Below are positions 42,391-50,664 of a stretch of 64,000 nucleotides of DNA, piece after piece; position 1 is the first letter of the stretch, and every line of letters starts with the position of its first letter. The stretch lies in NCBI GenBank assembly GCA_045863035.1, contig BTUV01000008.1, positions 16,275 through 80,274 of the forward strand. The letters are read 5' to 3'. Below the pieces are notes generated by a model. The model did no database searches. It was not told the DNA's origin and saw only the letters and a program-made list of their open reading frames with translations. The position numbers and the translations under genes are program-made. The DNA is from H2-BAC3 sp045863035. GTDB lineage: Bacteria > Bacteroidota > Ignavibacteria > Ignavibacteriales > Ignavibacteriaceae.

Positions 42391-43226
42391 TGAAAAAAGC
42401 ATTTCTGACCGGCGGAGTCGTTCTATTATTGGCTCTCATCCCAATTACCATGTACATGGTTAACCCGGATTATGACTCGCTTAATCCGGTGCACCGCTAT
42501 TTTGCTTCCTCTATCGTGGAAAAATGGATGGAATATGAGGATTCCGTTCCAAAAGAACGGCGTGCTACCTTGGATATTGACACTCTCTTTAGTTTACTCA
42601 ACTTTCCGGAGCTCTCATTTGCCAGACGGATATTCAGAATTCCCCCTGCTGAACTTGGTTTTAAGGGAAAATTTTATTCGTTAGAGAAGCCAACAGACCT
42701 GGTGCTGATTGAAAATGTGGTTTTGGAAAATAGCGGTAATAGTTCAGAAACCGGTGTTCAATACTACCCACGGCATGCTTACAGAGACTACCGCGAAATG
42801 ATGGACAGCATGAAAGCATCGATCGGGAAGCGATTATTTATTGACTCAGGTTATCGCTCCCCCGGCAGGCAGGCGTATTTGTTCTTTTATTACCTTGTAA
42901 AAACAAGCAATTTTGTGCTGAAAGAGAATGCACGGTGGATTGCAATGCCAGGTTACAGCGAACATGGCAGCCCCCTCTTTACTGCAATTGATTTTATTTC
43001 TGAAGACGGAATAAACGGGTTTTCAGGCAAGCAGACTGCTGAAAATTTCGAAAATCTCGAAGAATACAGGTGGCTTCAGGCGAATGCATCCCGCTTTAAC
43101 TTTTATTTGTCATACCCCCGTGAGAATAATTTAGGTGTTGCATTCGAGCCCTGGCACTGGCATTGGGAGGGGGACACAAGTATTTTCACCAATACAAATA
43201 CCCCTCAAATTAAGCCAAATCCCTGA
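42390..43226 (+). CDS. D-alanyl-D-alanine carboxypeptidase (VanY/M15 family)
   Basis: Envelope peptidase of 278 residues predicted to trim the terminal D-Ala of peptidoglycan peptides. An N-terminal signal anchor (KAFLTGGVVLLLALIPITMY) is followed by the M15 domain at about 120-265, with the substrate motif IDSGYRSPGRQAY, zinc ligands His and Asp in YSEHGSPLFTAIDF, and the final His in FEPWHWHWEG. The start ATG shares a base with the STAS stop (TGATG), so expression is coupled to the partner-switching pair, which is unusual. Confidence 0.88.
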   Translation: MKKAFLTGGVVLLLALIPITMYMVNPDYDSLNPVHRYFASSIVEKWMEYEDSVPKERRATLDIDTLFSLLNFPELSFARRIFRIPPAELGFKGKFYSLEKPTDLVLIENVVLENSGNSSETGVQYYPRHAYRDYREMMDSMKASIGKRLFIDSGYRSPGRQAYLFFYYLVKTSNFVLKENARWIAMPGYSEHGSPLFTAIDFISEDGINGFSGKQTAENFENLEEYRWLQANASRFNFYLSYPRENNLGVAFEPWHWHWEGDTSIFTNTNTPQIKPNP

Positions 43227-43233
43227 TTCCGGG

Positions 43234-43263
43234 TTGGGTTAAGGGAAACATTTTATATATTTG
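43234..43263 (+). promoter_or_regulatory. Bacteroidota-type promoter of asnS
   Basis: TTG at 43234-43236 and TATATTTG at 43256-43263 are separated by 19 bases, matching the Bacteroidota primary-sigma consensus TTTG-N19-TAnnTTTG apart from the first T of the -33 box. Transcription would begin near 43270, about 23 bases before the asnS ATG. Confidence 0.68.
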
Positions 43264-43292
43264 GAGACTGCTTAATTTTTTTATTTCAGTTG

Positions 43293-44591
43293 ATGTCTAA
43301 AAAAATATCTATAAAAGACCTTAAAGAGTACGTTGGACAGGAAATTCAAATTTCCGGCTGGTTGTATAACAAGAGGTCATCCGGAAAATTACGCTTTCTG
43401 ATCTTACGTGACGGTAGCGGTTACCTGCAATGTGTCTATTTCAAGGGAAACGTTACCCCCGAAGTTTTTGAACTGACCGACAAAATTGGTCAGGAGTCTT
43501 CAATTACGGTTACCGGTAAAGTTAAGGAAGAACCCAGATCACCAGGCGGCTACGAATTAGACGCCACTAACGTCTCTCTCATTCACGAAACTCACGATTA
43601 CCCCATTACACCCAAAGATCATGGGGTTGAATTTCTGATGGACAAAAGGCATCTCTGGCTGCGTTCCAGCCGTCAGGTTGCTATTATGAAGATCAGACAC
43701 CGCATCGTGAAGGCCATCAGGGACTTTTTCGATGAGAGGGGTTTTACACTAATGGATGCCCCTATTATTACACCTGCTGCCTGCGAAGGAACTTCAACTC
43801 TCTTTGAAACAGAGTATTTCGATCTTGGAAAGGCCTATCTCACGCAATCAGGTCAGTTGTACGCAGAGGCGGGGGCGTTGGCTTTAGGTAAAGTTTATAC
43901 ATTTGGGCCGACTTTTCGTGCGGAAAAATCGAAAACGAGACGCCATTTAACCGAATTCTGGATGGTTGAGCCGGAAGTTGCTTTTAACGATCTAAATGAT
44001 AATATGGATCTGGCGGAAGAATTTCTTGAATATATTGTTCAGTCAGTACTGAAGGACCGGGCAGAAGAACTGAAAATTCTTGAGAGAGACACCGCGGCAC
44101 TTGAAAAAGTAGTTCGTCCACTGCCAAGAATCTCCTACGATGAAGCAGTCGAAATTCTTCATAAGGACGGGCTGCCGTTTGAATATGGCAATGACCTTGG
44201 CGCTGCTGATGAAACGGTAATTTCTTCAAAATTTGATAAACCGGTTATGGTTCACCGCTATCCGTCAGAAGTCAAAGCTTTTTATATGAAGCGGGATCCT
44301 GAAAATCCAAAATTAGCCATGGCAGTGGATGTGCTTGCACCAGAAGGTTACGGCGAAATTATTGGAGGAAGCCAGCGAGAAGAAAGTCTTGATCTGCTTC
44401 AGGAAAGAATCAAGGAACATAATCTGCCGATGGAGGCCTTTGAATGGTATCTTGACCTCCGCAGGTTCGGTTCAGTGCCTCACTCCGGGTTTGGGCTCGG
44501 TCTTGAACGAACGGTTGCATGGATCTGCGGGCTTGAGCATGTGAGGGAGACAATCCCATTTGCCAGAATGATTTACAGAAATACTCCTTAG
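43293..44591 (+). CDS. asnS: Asparaginyl-tRNA synthetase
   Basis: Class II aminoacyl-tRNA synthetase of 432 residues. The OB-fold anticodon-binding domain is at 1-105 (IQISGWLYNKRSSGKLRFLIL), followed by motif 2 around FGPTFRAEKSKTRRHLTEFWM and motif 3 GFGLGLERTVAWICGLEHVRE at the C terminus. KTRRHLTEFWMVE and PFARM near the end favour AsnRS over AspRS. The ATG at 43293 follows a TTG codon; nuoJ starts 7 bases after the stop with no terminator, so asnS may share a transcript with nuoJKLM. Confidence 0.93.
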   Translation: MSKKISIKDLKEYVGQEIQISGWLYNKRSSGKLRFLILRDGSGYLQCVYFKGNVTPEVFELTDKIGQESSITVTGKVKEEPRSPGGYELDATNVSLIHETHDYPITPKDHGVEFLMDKRHLWLRSSRQVAIMKIRHRIVKAIRDFFDERGFTLMDAPIITPAACEGTSTLFETEYFDLGKAYLTQSGQLYAEAGALALGKVYTFGPTFRAEKSKTRRHLTEFWMVEPEVAFNDLNDNMDLAEEFLEYIVQSVLKDRAEELKILERDTAALEKVVRPLPRISYDEAVEILHKDGLPFEYGNDLGAADETVISSKFDKPVMVHRYPSEVKAFYMKRDPENPKLAMAVDVLAPEGYGEIIGGSQREESLDLLQERIKEHNLPMEAFEWYLDLRRFGSVPHSGFGLGLERTVAWICGLEHVRETIPFARMIYRNTP

Positions 44592-44598
44592 GTAACTG

Positions 44599-45114
44599 AT
44601 GAGCTTGGAAACAATTCTATTTTACTTTTTTGCAACCATTTGCGCTGTAACGAGCGTACTGGTAGTAATAAGACGTGAGCCGGTTTTTTCGGCGCTTTTT
44701 CTTGTCCTCAACTTTGCTTCGCTTGCCGGCATCTATGTCACATTGTACGCGCAGTTTATTGCGGTTGTTCAGGTGATTGTTTATGCCGGAGCTATCATGG
44801 TGCTGTTCCTCTTTGTGATAATGCTATTAAGACCTGAAAAGGAGAAATCAATTTTTTCAGGGCACCCTGCTCTGCAGAAAATTTCAATTGGTGTGGGGGT
44901 AGTGGTATTTTTTCAGCTCATATATATAATTATCGCGGGCACACTTTCCACAGGTAAGAGTGTTGCGGCAGAGCAAAGAATCAGAACAGGCGAGGTTGAA
45001 TTTATCGGTCGGGAGCTTATAACCAACTATCTTCTGCCATTTGAATCGATCGCATTTCTTTTGTTAGCTGCCACTATCGGGGCACTGGTAATATCCAAGA
45101 AAAAATTTGAATAA
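44599..45114 (+). CDS. nuoJ: NADH-quinone oxidoreductase subunit J
   Basis: Membrane subunit of complex I, 171 residues with five transmembrane helices. The third helix carries the conserved VQVIVYAGAIMVLFLFVIMLL segment (quoted to 20: VQVIVYAGAIMVLFLFVIML), whose glycine permits the helix bulge typical of the family. It is first of the second nuo block (JKLM...N), 28 kb from nuoABCDEF. Confidence 0.94.
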   Translation: MSLETILFYFFATICAVTSVLVVIRREPVFSALFLVLNFASLAGIYVTLYAQFIAVVQVIVYAGAIMVLFLFVIMLLRPEKEKSIFSGHPALQKISIGVGVVVFFQLIYIIIAGTLSTGKSVAAEQRIRTGEVEFIGRELITNYLLPFESIAFLLLAATIGALVISKKKFE

Positions 45115-45122
45115 CAGGTACA

Positions 45123-45425
45123 ATGATAACATTAGAACATTATCTTATTCTTAGCGGATTCATGTTTGTTACTGGCGTGGTTGGGGTGCTCACCAGAAGA
45201 AACGCAATTGTTGTTTTTATGTCCATCGAACTTATGCTTAACTCAGCAAATCTGACATTTGTTGCCTATTCTTCCTATCTCGGGAATGTAATCGGTCAGT
45301 TGTTTGTGTTCTTTGTTATGGCAGTAGCCGCGGCTGAAGCCGCTGTCGGGCTTGCTATTCTGATTGCAATATACAGGAATAAGGCAACGCTCAATATAGA
45401 TGAAATTAATATCCTTAAGTGGTAA
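45123..45425 (+). CDS. nuoK: NADH-quinone oxidoreductase subunit K
   Basis: Small antiporter-like subunit of complex I, 100 residues with three transmembrane helices. The two conserved membrane glutamates are in MSIELMLNSANL and AVAAAEAAVGLAIL. It lies 8 bases after nuoJ and 16 before nuoL. Confidence 0.96.
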   Translation: MITLEHYLILSGFMFVTGVVGVLTRRNAIVVFMSIELMLNSANLTFVAYSSYLGNVIGQLFVFFVMAVAAAEAAVGLAILIAIYRNKATLNIDEINILKW

Positions 45426-45441
45426 GCCGGAAATCTGACAG

Positions 45442-47382
45442 ATGATACAATTAATTTACCTTACCGTACTCCTGCCGTTTATCGGGTTTCTGATCAACGG
45501 ACTGTTCGGATCAAAAATAAAGAGTGAAAAGCTCATTGGTGCTATCGGAAGCAGCGCGATTGGTATTTCCTTTATCATTGCTGCCGGTGCTTTTTTTGAA
45601 CTGCTGGCAATGCCGCCCGAACAGAGATCAGTAATTGTCACCCTTTTTACCTGGCTTAAAACCGGCGGACTTGATGTTTCGGTTGCTTATCAGGTAGATC
45701 AGCTTTCAATTGTAATGGCTCTGATAGTTACCGGGGTCGGATTTCTTATTCATATATATTCCATCGGATATATGCATGGAGATAAGGGATTCTGGAGATT
45801 TTTTGCATATCTGAATCTGTTTATCTTCGCGATGATGAATCTGATTTTAGCGGATAATTTTCTTCTGCTCTTTCTCGGATGGGAAGGTGTGGGGCTCTGT
45901 TCATACCTGCTTATCGGTTTCTGGTACGATCGCAAATTTGAAAAGAGCACAACTGCCGATGCCGCAAAAAAAGCATTTGTTGTTAACAGAATAGGGGATT
46001 TTGGGTTCCTGCTCGGTATGTTCCTTATTTTTATGGAATTCGGAAGTCTTACCTTTGCTGAGGTTCTCCCCGCGGCAGCAGCCGGAGGCAAGTCAGAATT
46101 TGTGTTCACTATGATCGCTCTCTTTCTTTTTATAGGAGCTACAGGAAAGTCTGCGCAGATTCCGCTTTTTGTCTGGCTTCCTGACGCGATGGCGGGTCCA
46201 ACACCGGTTTCAGCCCTTATCCACGCTGCAACCATGGTAACGGCGGGTGTATATATGGTGGCAAGAACTTCTGTTATCTTCGCCTCATCTGCTGTTATGA
46301 TGGAAGTTGTAGCAGTCGTTGGTATTTTGACTGCTTTTTTTGCGGCAACAATTGGTCTTGTACAGACAGATATTAAAAAAGTTCTTGCATATTCAACTGT
46401 AAGCCAGCTCGGATATATGTTTCTGGCGCTTGGCGTGGGTGCATTCAGCGCGGGTATTTTTCATGTGATGACTCACGCGTTTTTTAAGGCGCTGTTGTTC
46501 CTTGGGGCAGGGTCAGTGATTCATGGAATGCATGAAGAGCAGAACATCATGAAGTACGGCGGACTAAAAAAATATATGCCGCGGACTTATCTAACATTTC
46601 TTATTGCCGCTATCGCGATTGCCGGAATTCCTCCATTTTCAGGTTTCTTCTCGAAAGATGAAATACTTTGGTATTCATTTGCTAATGGTGGATTCGGGTT
46701 CTGGCTGGTTGGTGCATTAACCGCACTTATGACTGCGTTTTATATGTTCCGCCTTGTTTCTTTAACTTTCTTTGGTAAAGAACGGTTTGACCATCATCAT
46801 GTTCATCCGCATGAATCGCCTGCTGTTATGACAATACCTCTTATGGTTCTGGCCGGGCTAAGCATCATCGGCGGATTTATCGGCATCCCGGAAGTATTCT
46901 CAGGCGCTCACGGAAATTTTTTCCACGGATGGCTTGAACCGATCTTTGCTCAGGCAAATACAAAACTTGCCTCACATGGTTCACACTCCCACGCTACGGA
47001 ACTTATTCTTATGGCTGTTTCTGTTGCACTGGCTGCATCAGCAATTTATTTTGCATTTACAATATATACGAAGAAACAGGAAATCGCGGCTCAGACCTCA
47101 TCCAGGTTCAAAGGGCTCTATAATCTCCTGCTTAATAAGTATTTTGTTGATGAAGTGTATGATGCAACTGTAATTAATCCGTTGGTTAAGTTCTCTGATA
47201 AGTTCCTCTGGAAGATAGCCGATGTTAAAATGATTGATGGTATGGTAAACGGAACCGCTTCATTTTTTCTGAGGACATCGGATTTTATCAGGAGAATGCA
47301 GACGGGTGTAACACAGATGTATGCACTGGTAATGATGCTTGGAATTTTAACCGCACTATTTTGGATTATAACAAGTTTGTAA
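45442..47382 (+). CDS. nuoL: NADH-quinone oxidoreductase subunit L
   Basis: Largest antiporter-like subunit of complex I, 646 residues. The conserved membrane Glu is in GWEGVGLCSYLLIGFWY near 145; PVSALIHAATMVTAGVYM and TDIKKVLAYSTVSQLGYM mark the proton-channel half-domains. A His-rich loop (FDHHHVHPHE and SHGSHSHATE) lies between the late helices. The C-terminal lateral helix and final membrane anchor complete the normal length. Confidence 0.96.
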   Translation: MIQLIYLTVLLPFIGFLINGLFGSKIKSEKLIGAIGSSAIGISFIIAAGAFFELLAMPPEQRSVIVTLFTWLKTGGLDVSVAYQVDQLSIVMALIVTGVGFLIHIYSIGYMHGDKGFWRFFAYLNLFIFAMMNLILADNFLLLFLGWEGVGLCSYLLIGFWYDRKFEKSTTADAAKKAFVVNRIGDFGFLLGMFLIFMEFGSLTFAEVLPAAAAGGKSEFVFTMIALFLFIGATGKSAQIPLFVWLPDAMAGPTPVSALIHAATMVTAGVYMVARTSVIFASSAVMMEVVAVVGILTAFFAATIGLVQTDIKKVLAYSTVSQLGYMFLALGVGAFSAGIFHVMTHAFFKALLFLGAGSVIHGMHEEQNIMKYGGLKKYMPRTYLTFLIAAIAIAGIPPFSGFFSKDEILWYSFANGGFGFWLVGALTALMTAFYMFRLVSLTFFGKERFDHHHVHPHESPAVMTIPLMVLAGLSIIGGFIGIPEVFSGAHGNFFHGWLEPIFAQANTKLASHGSHSHATELILMAVSVALAASAIYFAFTIYTKKQEIAAQTSSRFKGLYNLLLNKYFVDEVYDATVINPLVKFSDKFLWKIADVKMIDGMVNGTASFFLRTSDFIRRMQTGVTQMYALVMMLGILTALFWIITSL

Positions 47383-47383
47383 T

Positions 47384-48898
47384 ATGAATAGCGAATCAAT
47401 TTTAACCTTCCTTATTCTGATTCCTCTGGTGGGGTCTCTGATTGTTCTGTTTATCCCAAAAGGGAAAGACAGTGTTGTCAGGGCAGCAGGACTATTAATT
47501 TCACTTGCAGCATTTGTTGTTTCGTTATTTGTCCTTGATCTGTTTGATTACGGAAAGAGCGGATTCAAGGAATTTCAGATGGTGCATACATTCCCGTGGA
47601 TATCTGATTTTAATATTTATTACAAAGTCGGGATAGACGGACTTTCACTCATCCTGGTTCTGTTGACAACGTTTCTGACGCCGCTCACGCTGCTTGCTAC
47701 CTGGGGCAATATAAAAGTGAAAGTAAAAGAGTTTACTTTTTTCATGCTGATGCTTCAGGTAGGAATGCTTGGTGTTTTTCTTTCACTCGACCTTTTCCTT
47801 TTTTATATATTCTGGGAAGCAATGCTTATCCCAATGTATTTTATCATTGGAATCTGGGGAGGGGAGCAGAGGATTTACGCTTCTGTTAAGTTTTTTATAT
47901 ATACCATGGCGGGCAGTCTCCTGATGCTCGTTGCCATAATCTGGCTGGCGGTTGAAGGTTCAACAGTTATCGGGACATTTACCACTGATTTGATGGTACT
48001 CTATTCGGTAGGACCTCAGGTCGGATTTGATATACAGAAATATCTTTTCCTTGCCTTTGCCCTTAGTTTTGCAATTAAAGTTCCTTTGTTTCCTTTACAT
48101 ACCTGGCTGCCTGATGCGCACGTTCAGGCACCGACTGCCGGTTCTGTAATTCTTGCGGGTGTGCTGCTCAAGATGGGTACTTACGGGCTCATCCGGTTTT
48201 GTTTGCCTCTCTTTCCGCAATCAGCCGTGTATTTTGCACCGATGTTTGCAGTACTTTCGGTAATTGGAATTCTTTATGGCGCTTTTGTCGCAATGGTGCA
48301 GAAAGACATGAAAAAGCTGGTTGCGTATTCATCCGTCGCGCATCTTGGCTTTGTTGTTCTTGGTATTTTTGCTTTCACGCAGGAAGCAATGCAGGGAGCA
48401 ATCATTCAGATGATCAATCATGGTCTTTCAACCGGAGCACTGTTCCTTTTGGTTGGATTCATCTATGACAGAACACATACCAGAATGATAGCTGATTACG
48501 GTGGAATAGCGAAAATCGTTCCGGTTTACTCAACCATGCTGTTAATTACTTCACTCTCCTCAATCGGGCTTCCGGGTCTGAATGGTTTTATAGGTGAATT
48601 TCTCATCCTTATCGGAAGTTTTAAATCACCGGTGTTAAATAGCTGGTGGTACACTGTTTTTGCAGCTTCCGGAGTAATTTTCGCGGCAGTATATCTTCTC
48701 TGGATGTATCAGCGGGTTGTTTTTGGTGAAGTTAAAAATCCGCACCTGAACGAACTGACTGATATGACCGGAAGAGAGATAGCCATTATGATACCTATTC
48801 TCCTTTTTGTTGTATGGATTGGCGTTTATCCATCAACATTCTTAACAATGACCGAGGGATTCTCAGCAAGTTTACTGGTTGAGATACTTAAATACTAA
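47384..48898 (+). CDS. nuoM: NADH-quinone oxidoreductase subunit M
   Basis: Antiporter-like subunit of complex I, 504 residues and about 14 transmembrane helices. The Glu of FWEAMLIPMYFIIGIWGG is near 145; PLFPLHTWLPDAHVQAPTAG, KDMKKLVAYSSVAHLGFV and INHGLSTGALFLLVG are typical. It starts one base after nuoL, and nhaD follows 8 bases downstream. Confidence 0.96.
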   Translation: MNSESILTFLILIPLVGSLIVLFIPKGKDSVVRAAGLLISLAAFVVSLFVLDLFDYGKSGFKEFQMVHTFPWISDFNIYYKVGIDGLSLILVLLTTFLTPLTLLATWGNIKVKVKEFTFFMLMLQVGMLGVFLSLDLFLFYIFWEAMLIPMYFIIGIWGGEQRIYASVKFFIYTMAGSLLMLVAIIWLAVEGSTVIGTFTTDLMVLYSVGPQVGFDIQKYLFLAFALSFAIKVPLFPLHTWLPDAHVQAPTAGSVILAGVLLKMGTYGLIRFCLPLFPQSAVYFAPMFAVLSVIGILYGAFVAMVQKDMKKLVAYSSVAHLGFVVLGIFAFTQEAMQGAIIQMINHGLSTGALFLLVGFIYDRTHTRMIADYGGIAKIVPVYSTMLLITSLSSIGLPGLNGFIGEFLILIGSFKSPVLNSWWYTVFAASGVIFAAVYLLWMYQRVVFGEVKNPHLNELTDMTGREIAIMIPILLFVVWIGVYPSTFLTMTEGFSASLLVEILKY

Positions 48899-48906
48899 TT
48901 TATATT

Positions 48907-50292
48907 ATGAAAAAAATATTATTAACCGTCATCTTGTTCTTTTTTACAACAGCAGTGAATGCTGCTGATGTGTTGGTTGAGACTCCGCATGATGTAGTTG
49001 AGCATACGCTGCCGAATCCGTGGATGGTCTTACCGTTCGTCCTGCTTCTTTTAATGATTGCGACAGGTCCTATATTTTATAAACATTTCTGGGAGCATCA
49101 TTATCCGAAAGTGTCAATAGTATTAGGAATCATAACCGCGGTATATTATGCCGGAGTTCTGGGTGATACAACCAGTCTTTTGCATACTGCTGCCGAGTAT
49201 ATATCATTTATTGCACTTTTAGCATCGTTGTTTGTTGCCTCAGGCGGAATCCTGATTAAGGTTGACCGGAAATCGACCCCGCTGTTTAATGTATTGTTTC
49301 TCCTATTTGGCTCTGTTATTTCAAATGTAATCGGGACTACAGGCGCATCAATGCTGCTTATCCGGCCGTTTATCAGGATGAATAAGGACAGAATTAAGCC
49401 GTATCATATTATCTTTTTCATTTTTTCAGTCAGTAATATCGGCGGTGCATTAACTCCGATAGGTGATCCGCCATTGTTTCTCGGGTTTCTGCGCGGTGTT
49501 CCGTTTTTTTGGGTGATAGCGAATGTTTGGTATATATGGATTCCTGCACTGGTTTTCGTACTGGCTATTTTTTATGTGATTGACAGTATGAACAAAAGCA
49601 CTGCTTCGGATGATGTTACATACACCGGCAGGGTTGAGCTTAAAGGATTAAAGAACATTGGTTACCTTGCAGTTATTATTGTAAGTGTATTTATTGACCC
49701 GGCAGTAATTTCATGGGTTCCGTCTCTTGCGCCTCTTCCGTTCGGCATCAGAGAAATTATTATGATGTCGGTTGTTTTCCTTGCATACCGTACAGCCGAT
49801 CAGGAAGTTTTAAAGGCGAACGAGTTTGATTTTGAACCAATCAAGGAAGTGGCATTTTTATTCGTGGGTATCTTTATCACGATGATACCGGCGTTGCAGC
49901 TTATTGCTTATGAAGCAAGGGTTTTTAGCAATTTGTTAAATCAGGGAACATTTTATTGGGCGACCGGTACTCTTTCGGCTTTTCTTGATAACGCACCGAC
50001 CTATTTGAATTTCCTTAGCGCCGCGATGGGGAAATATGCTATGGATGTTAACGTGAAAGCTGATGTGATCAAATTTGTGATTGAGGATGATGTATATCTC
50101 CGGGCAATTTCTGTCGCGGCGGTTTTCTTCGGCGCGATGACATATATAGGCAATGGCCCTAACTTCATGGTTAAATCGATTAGCGAGCGTGCCGGAATTG
50201 AGATGCCGAGTTTCTTTACGTATATCGTTAAATATTCCATCCCGGTACTGCTGCCGGTGTTTTTTATTATTTATTTACTTTTCTTCAGGTAA
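48907..50292 (+). CDS. nhaD: NhaD-family Na+/H+ antiporter
   Basis: Sodium/proton antiporter of the ion-transporter superfamily, 461 residues. A cleavable-looking N terminus (MKKILLTVILFFFTTAVNAA) precedes about 12 membrane segments. NhaD-type features are NVIGTTGASMLLIRPF, NIGGALTPIGDPPLFLGFL near 178-196, and NAPTYLNFLSAAMG and YIGNGPNFMVKSI in the second half. It is inserted between nuoM and nuoN with spacings of 8 and 4 bases, so it is co-expressed with complex I; this suggests use of a sodium gradient or exchange of it with the proton gradient. The symbol is by family. Confidence 0.9.
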   Translation: MKKILLTVILFFFTTAVNAADVLVETPHDVVEHTLPNPWMVLPFVLLLLMIATGPIFYKHFWEHHYPKVSIVLGIITAVYYAGVLGDTTSLLHTAAEYISFIALLASLFVASGGILIKVDRKSTPLFNVLFLLFGSVISNVIGTTGASMLLIRPFIRMNKDRIKPYHIIFFIFSVSNIGGALTPIGDPPLFLGFLRGVPFFWVIANVWYIWIPALVFVLAIFYVIDSMNKSTASDDVTYTGRVELKGLKNIGYLAVIIVSVFIDPAVISWVPSLAPLPFGIREIIMMSVVFLAYRTADQEVLKANEFDFEPIKEVAFLFVGIFITMIPALQLIAYEARVFSNLLNQGTFYWATGTLSAFLDNAPTYLNFLSAAMGKYAMDVNVKADVIKFVIEDDVYLRAISVAAVFFGAMTYIGNGPNFMVKSISERAGIEMPSFFTYIVKYSIPVLLPVFFIIYLLFFR

Positions 50293-50296
50293 AAGC

Positions 50297-50662
50297 ATGG
50301 CATCATTATCAGAAATTCTGGCGCGGGGGAAAGATGGAATGTATTTCGGGAACAGACTTATTCTGCCGTTTCATTGTGAACTGCTGAAGGTTATTATAGA
50401 TGATGACATAATCACTGATTTTTCGACCAGTGAAAGAGGCGTTTCGCTTCGCTACGCGGAAAATTTTATGGATGTTTATTGTCTTGATTATAAGAACCTG
50501 AAAGACGCTATTTCCAAATTTGAAGCTGTTAAATTTATCGCGGTTGAGAAGGGTGAAGACATTTTTGATGATAAGAAACACATTAAGTTTGTTGTTTACC
50601 TGAAAGAAAAGAATAAAACACGGATAGAATTAGCCGATAAAGACATTTTATTTTTTGAGTAA
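50297..50662 (+). CDS. Conserved-context hypothetical protein between nhaD and nuoN
   Basis: A soluble protein of 121 residues that I cannot assign. It starts at the ATG at 50297 (MASLSEILARGKDGMYFGN), 4 bases after nhaD; the longer open frame that begins inside nhaD is out of its family and rejected. There is no signal peptide or membrane segment. The sequence alternates short hydrophobic strands and acidic helices (KVIIDDDIITDFS, VKFIAVEKGEDIFDD, IKFVVYLKEKNK). nuoN begins 2 bases later. Its position suggests an accessory or assembly role for complex I or NhaD, but that is inference. Confidence 0.7.
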   Translation: MASLSEILARGKDGMYFGNRLILPFHCELLKVIIDDDIITDFSTSERGVSLRYAENFMDVYCLDYKNLKDAISKFEAVKFIAVEKGEDIFDDKKHIKFVVYLKEKNKTRIELADKDILFFE

Positions 50663-50664
50663 AT

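Noticed and set aside
45750..46235. 161-codon minus-strand open frame inside nuoL
   Set aside because: It is antisense to a strongly conserved gene, with low-complexity basic composition and no family match.
50153..50296. Extended start for the nhaD-nuoN spacer gene inside nhaD
   Set aside because: The added 48 residues are an out-of-frame reading of nhaD membrane helices; the ATG at 50297 gives a sensible soluble protein.
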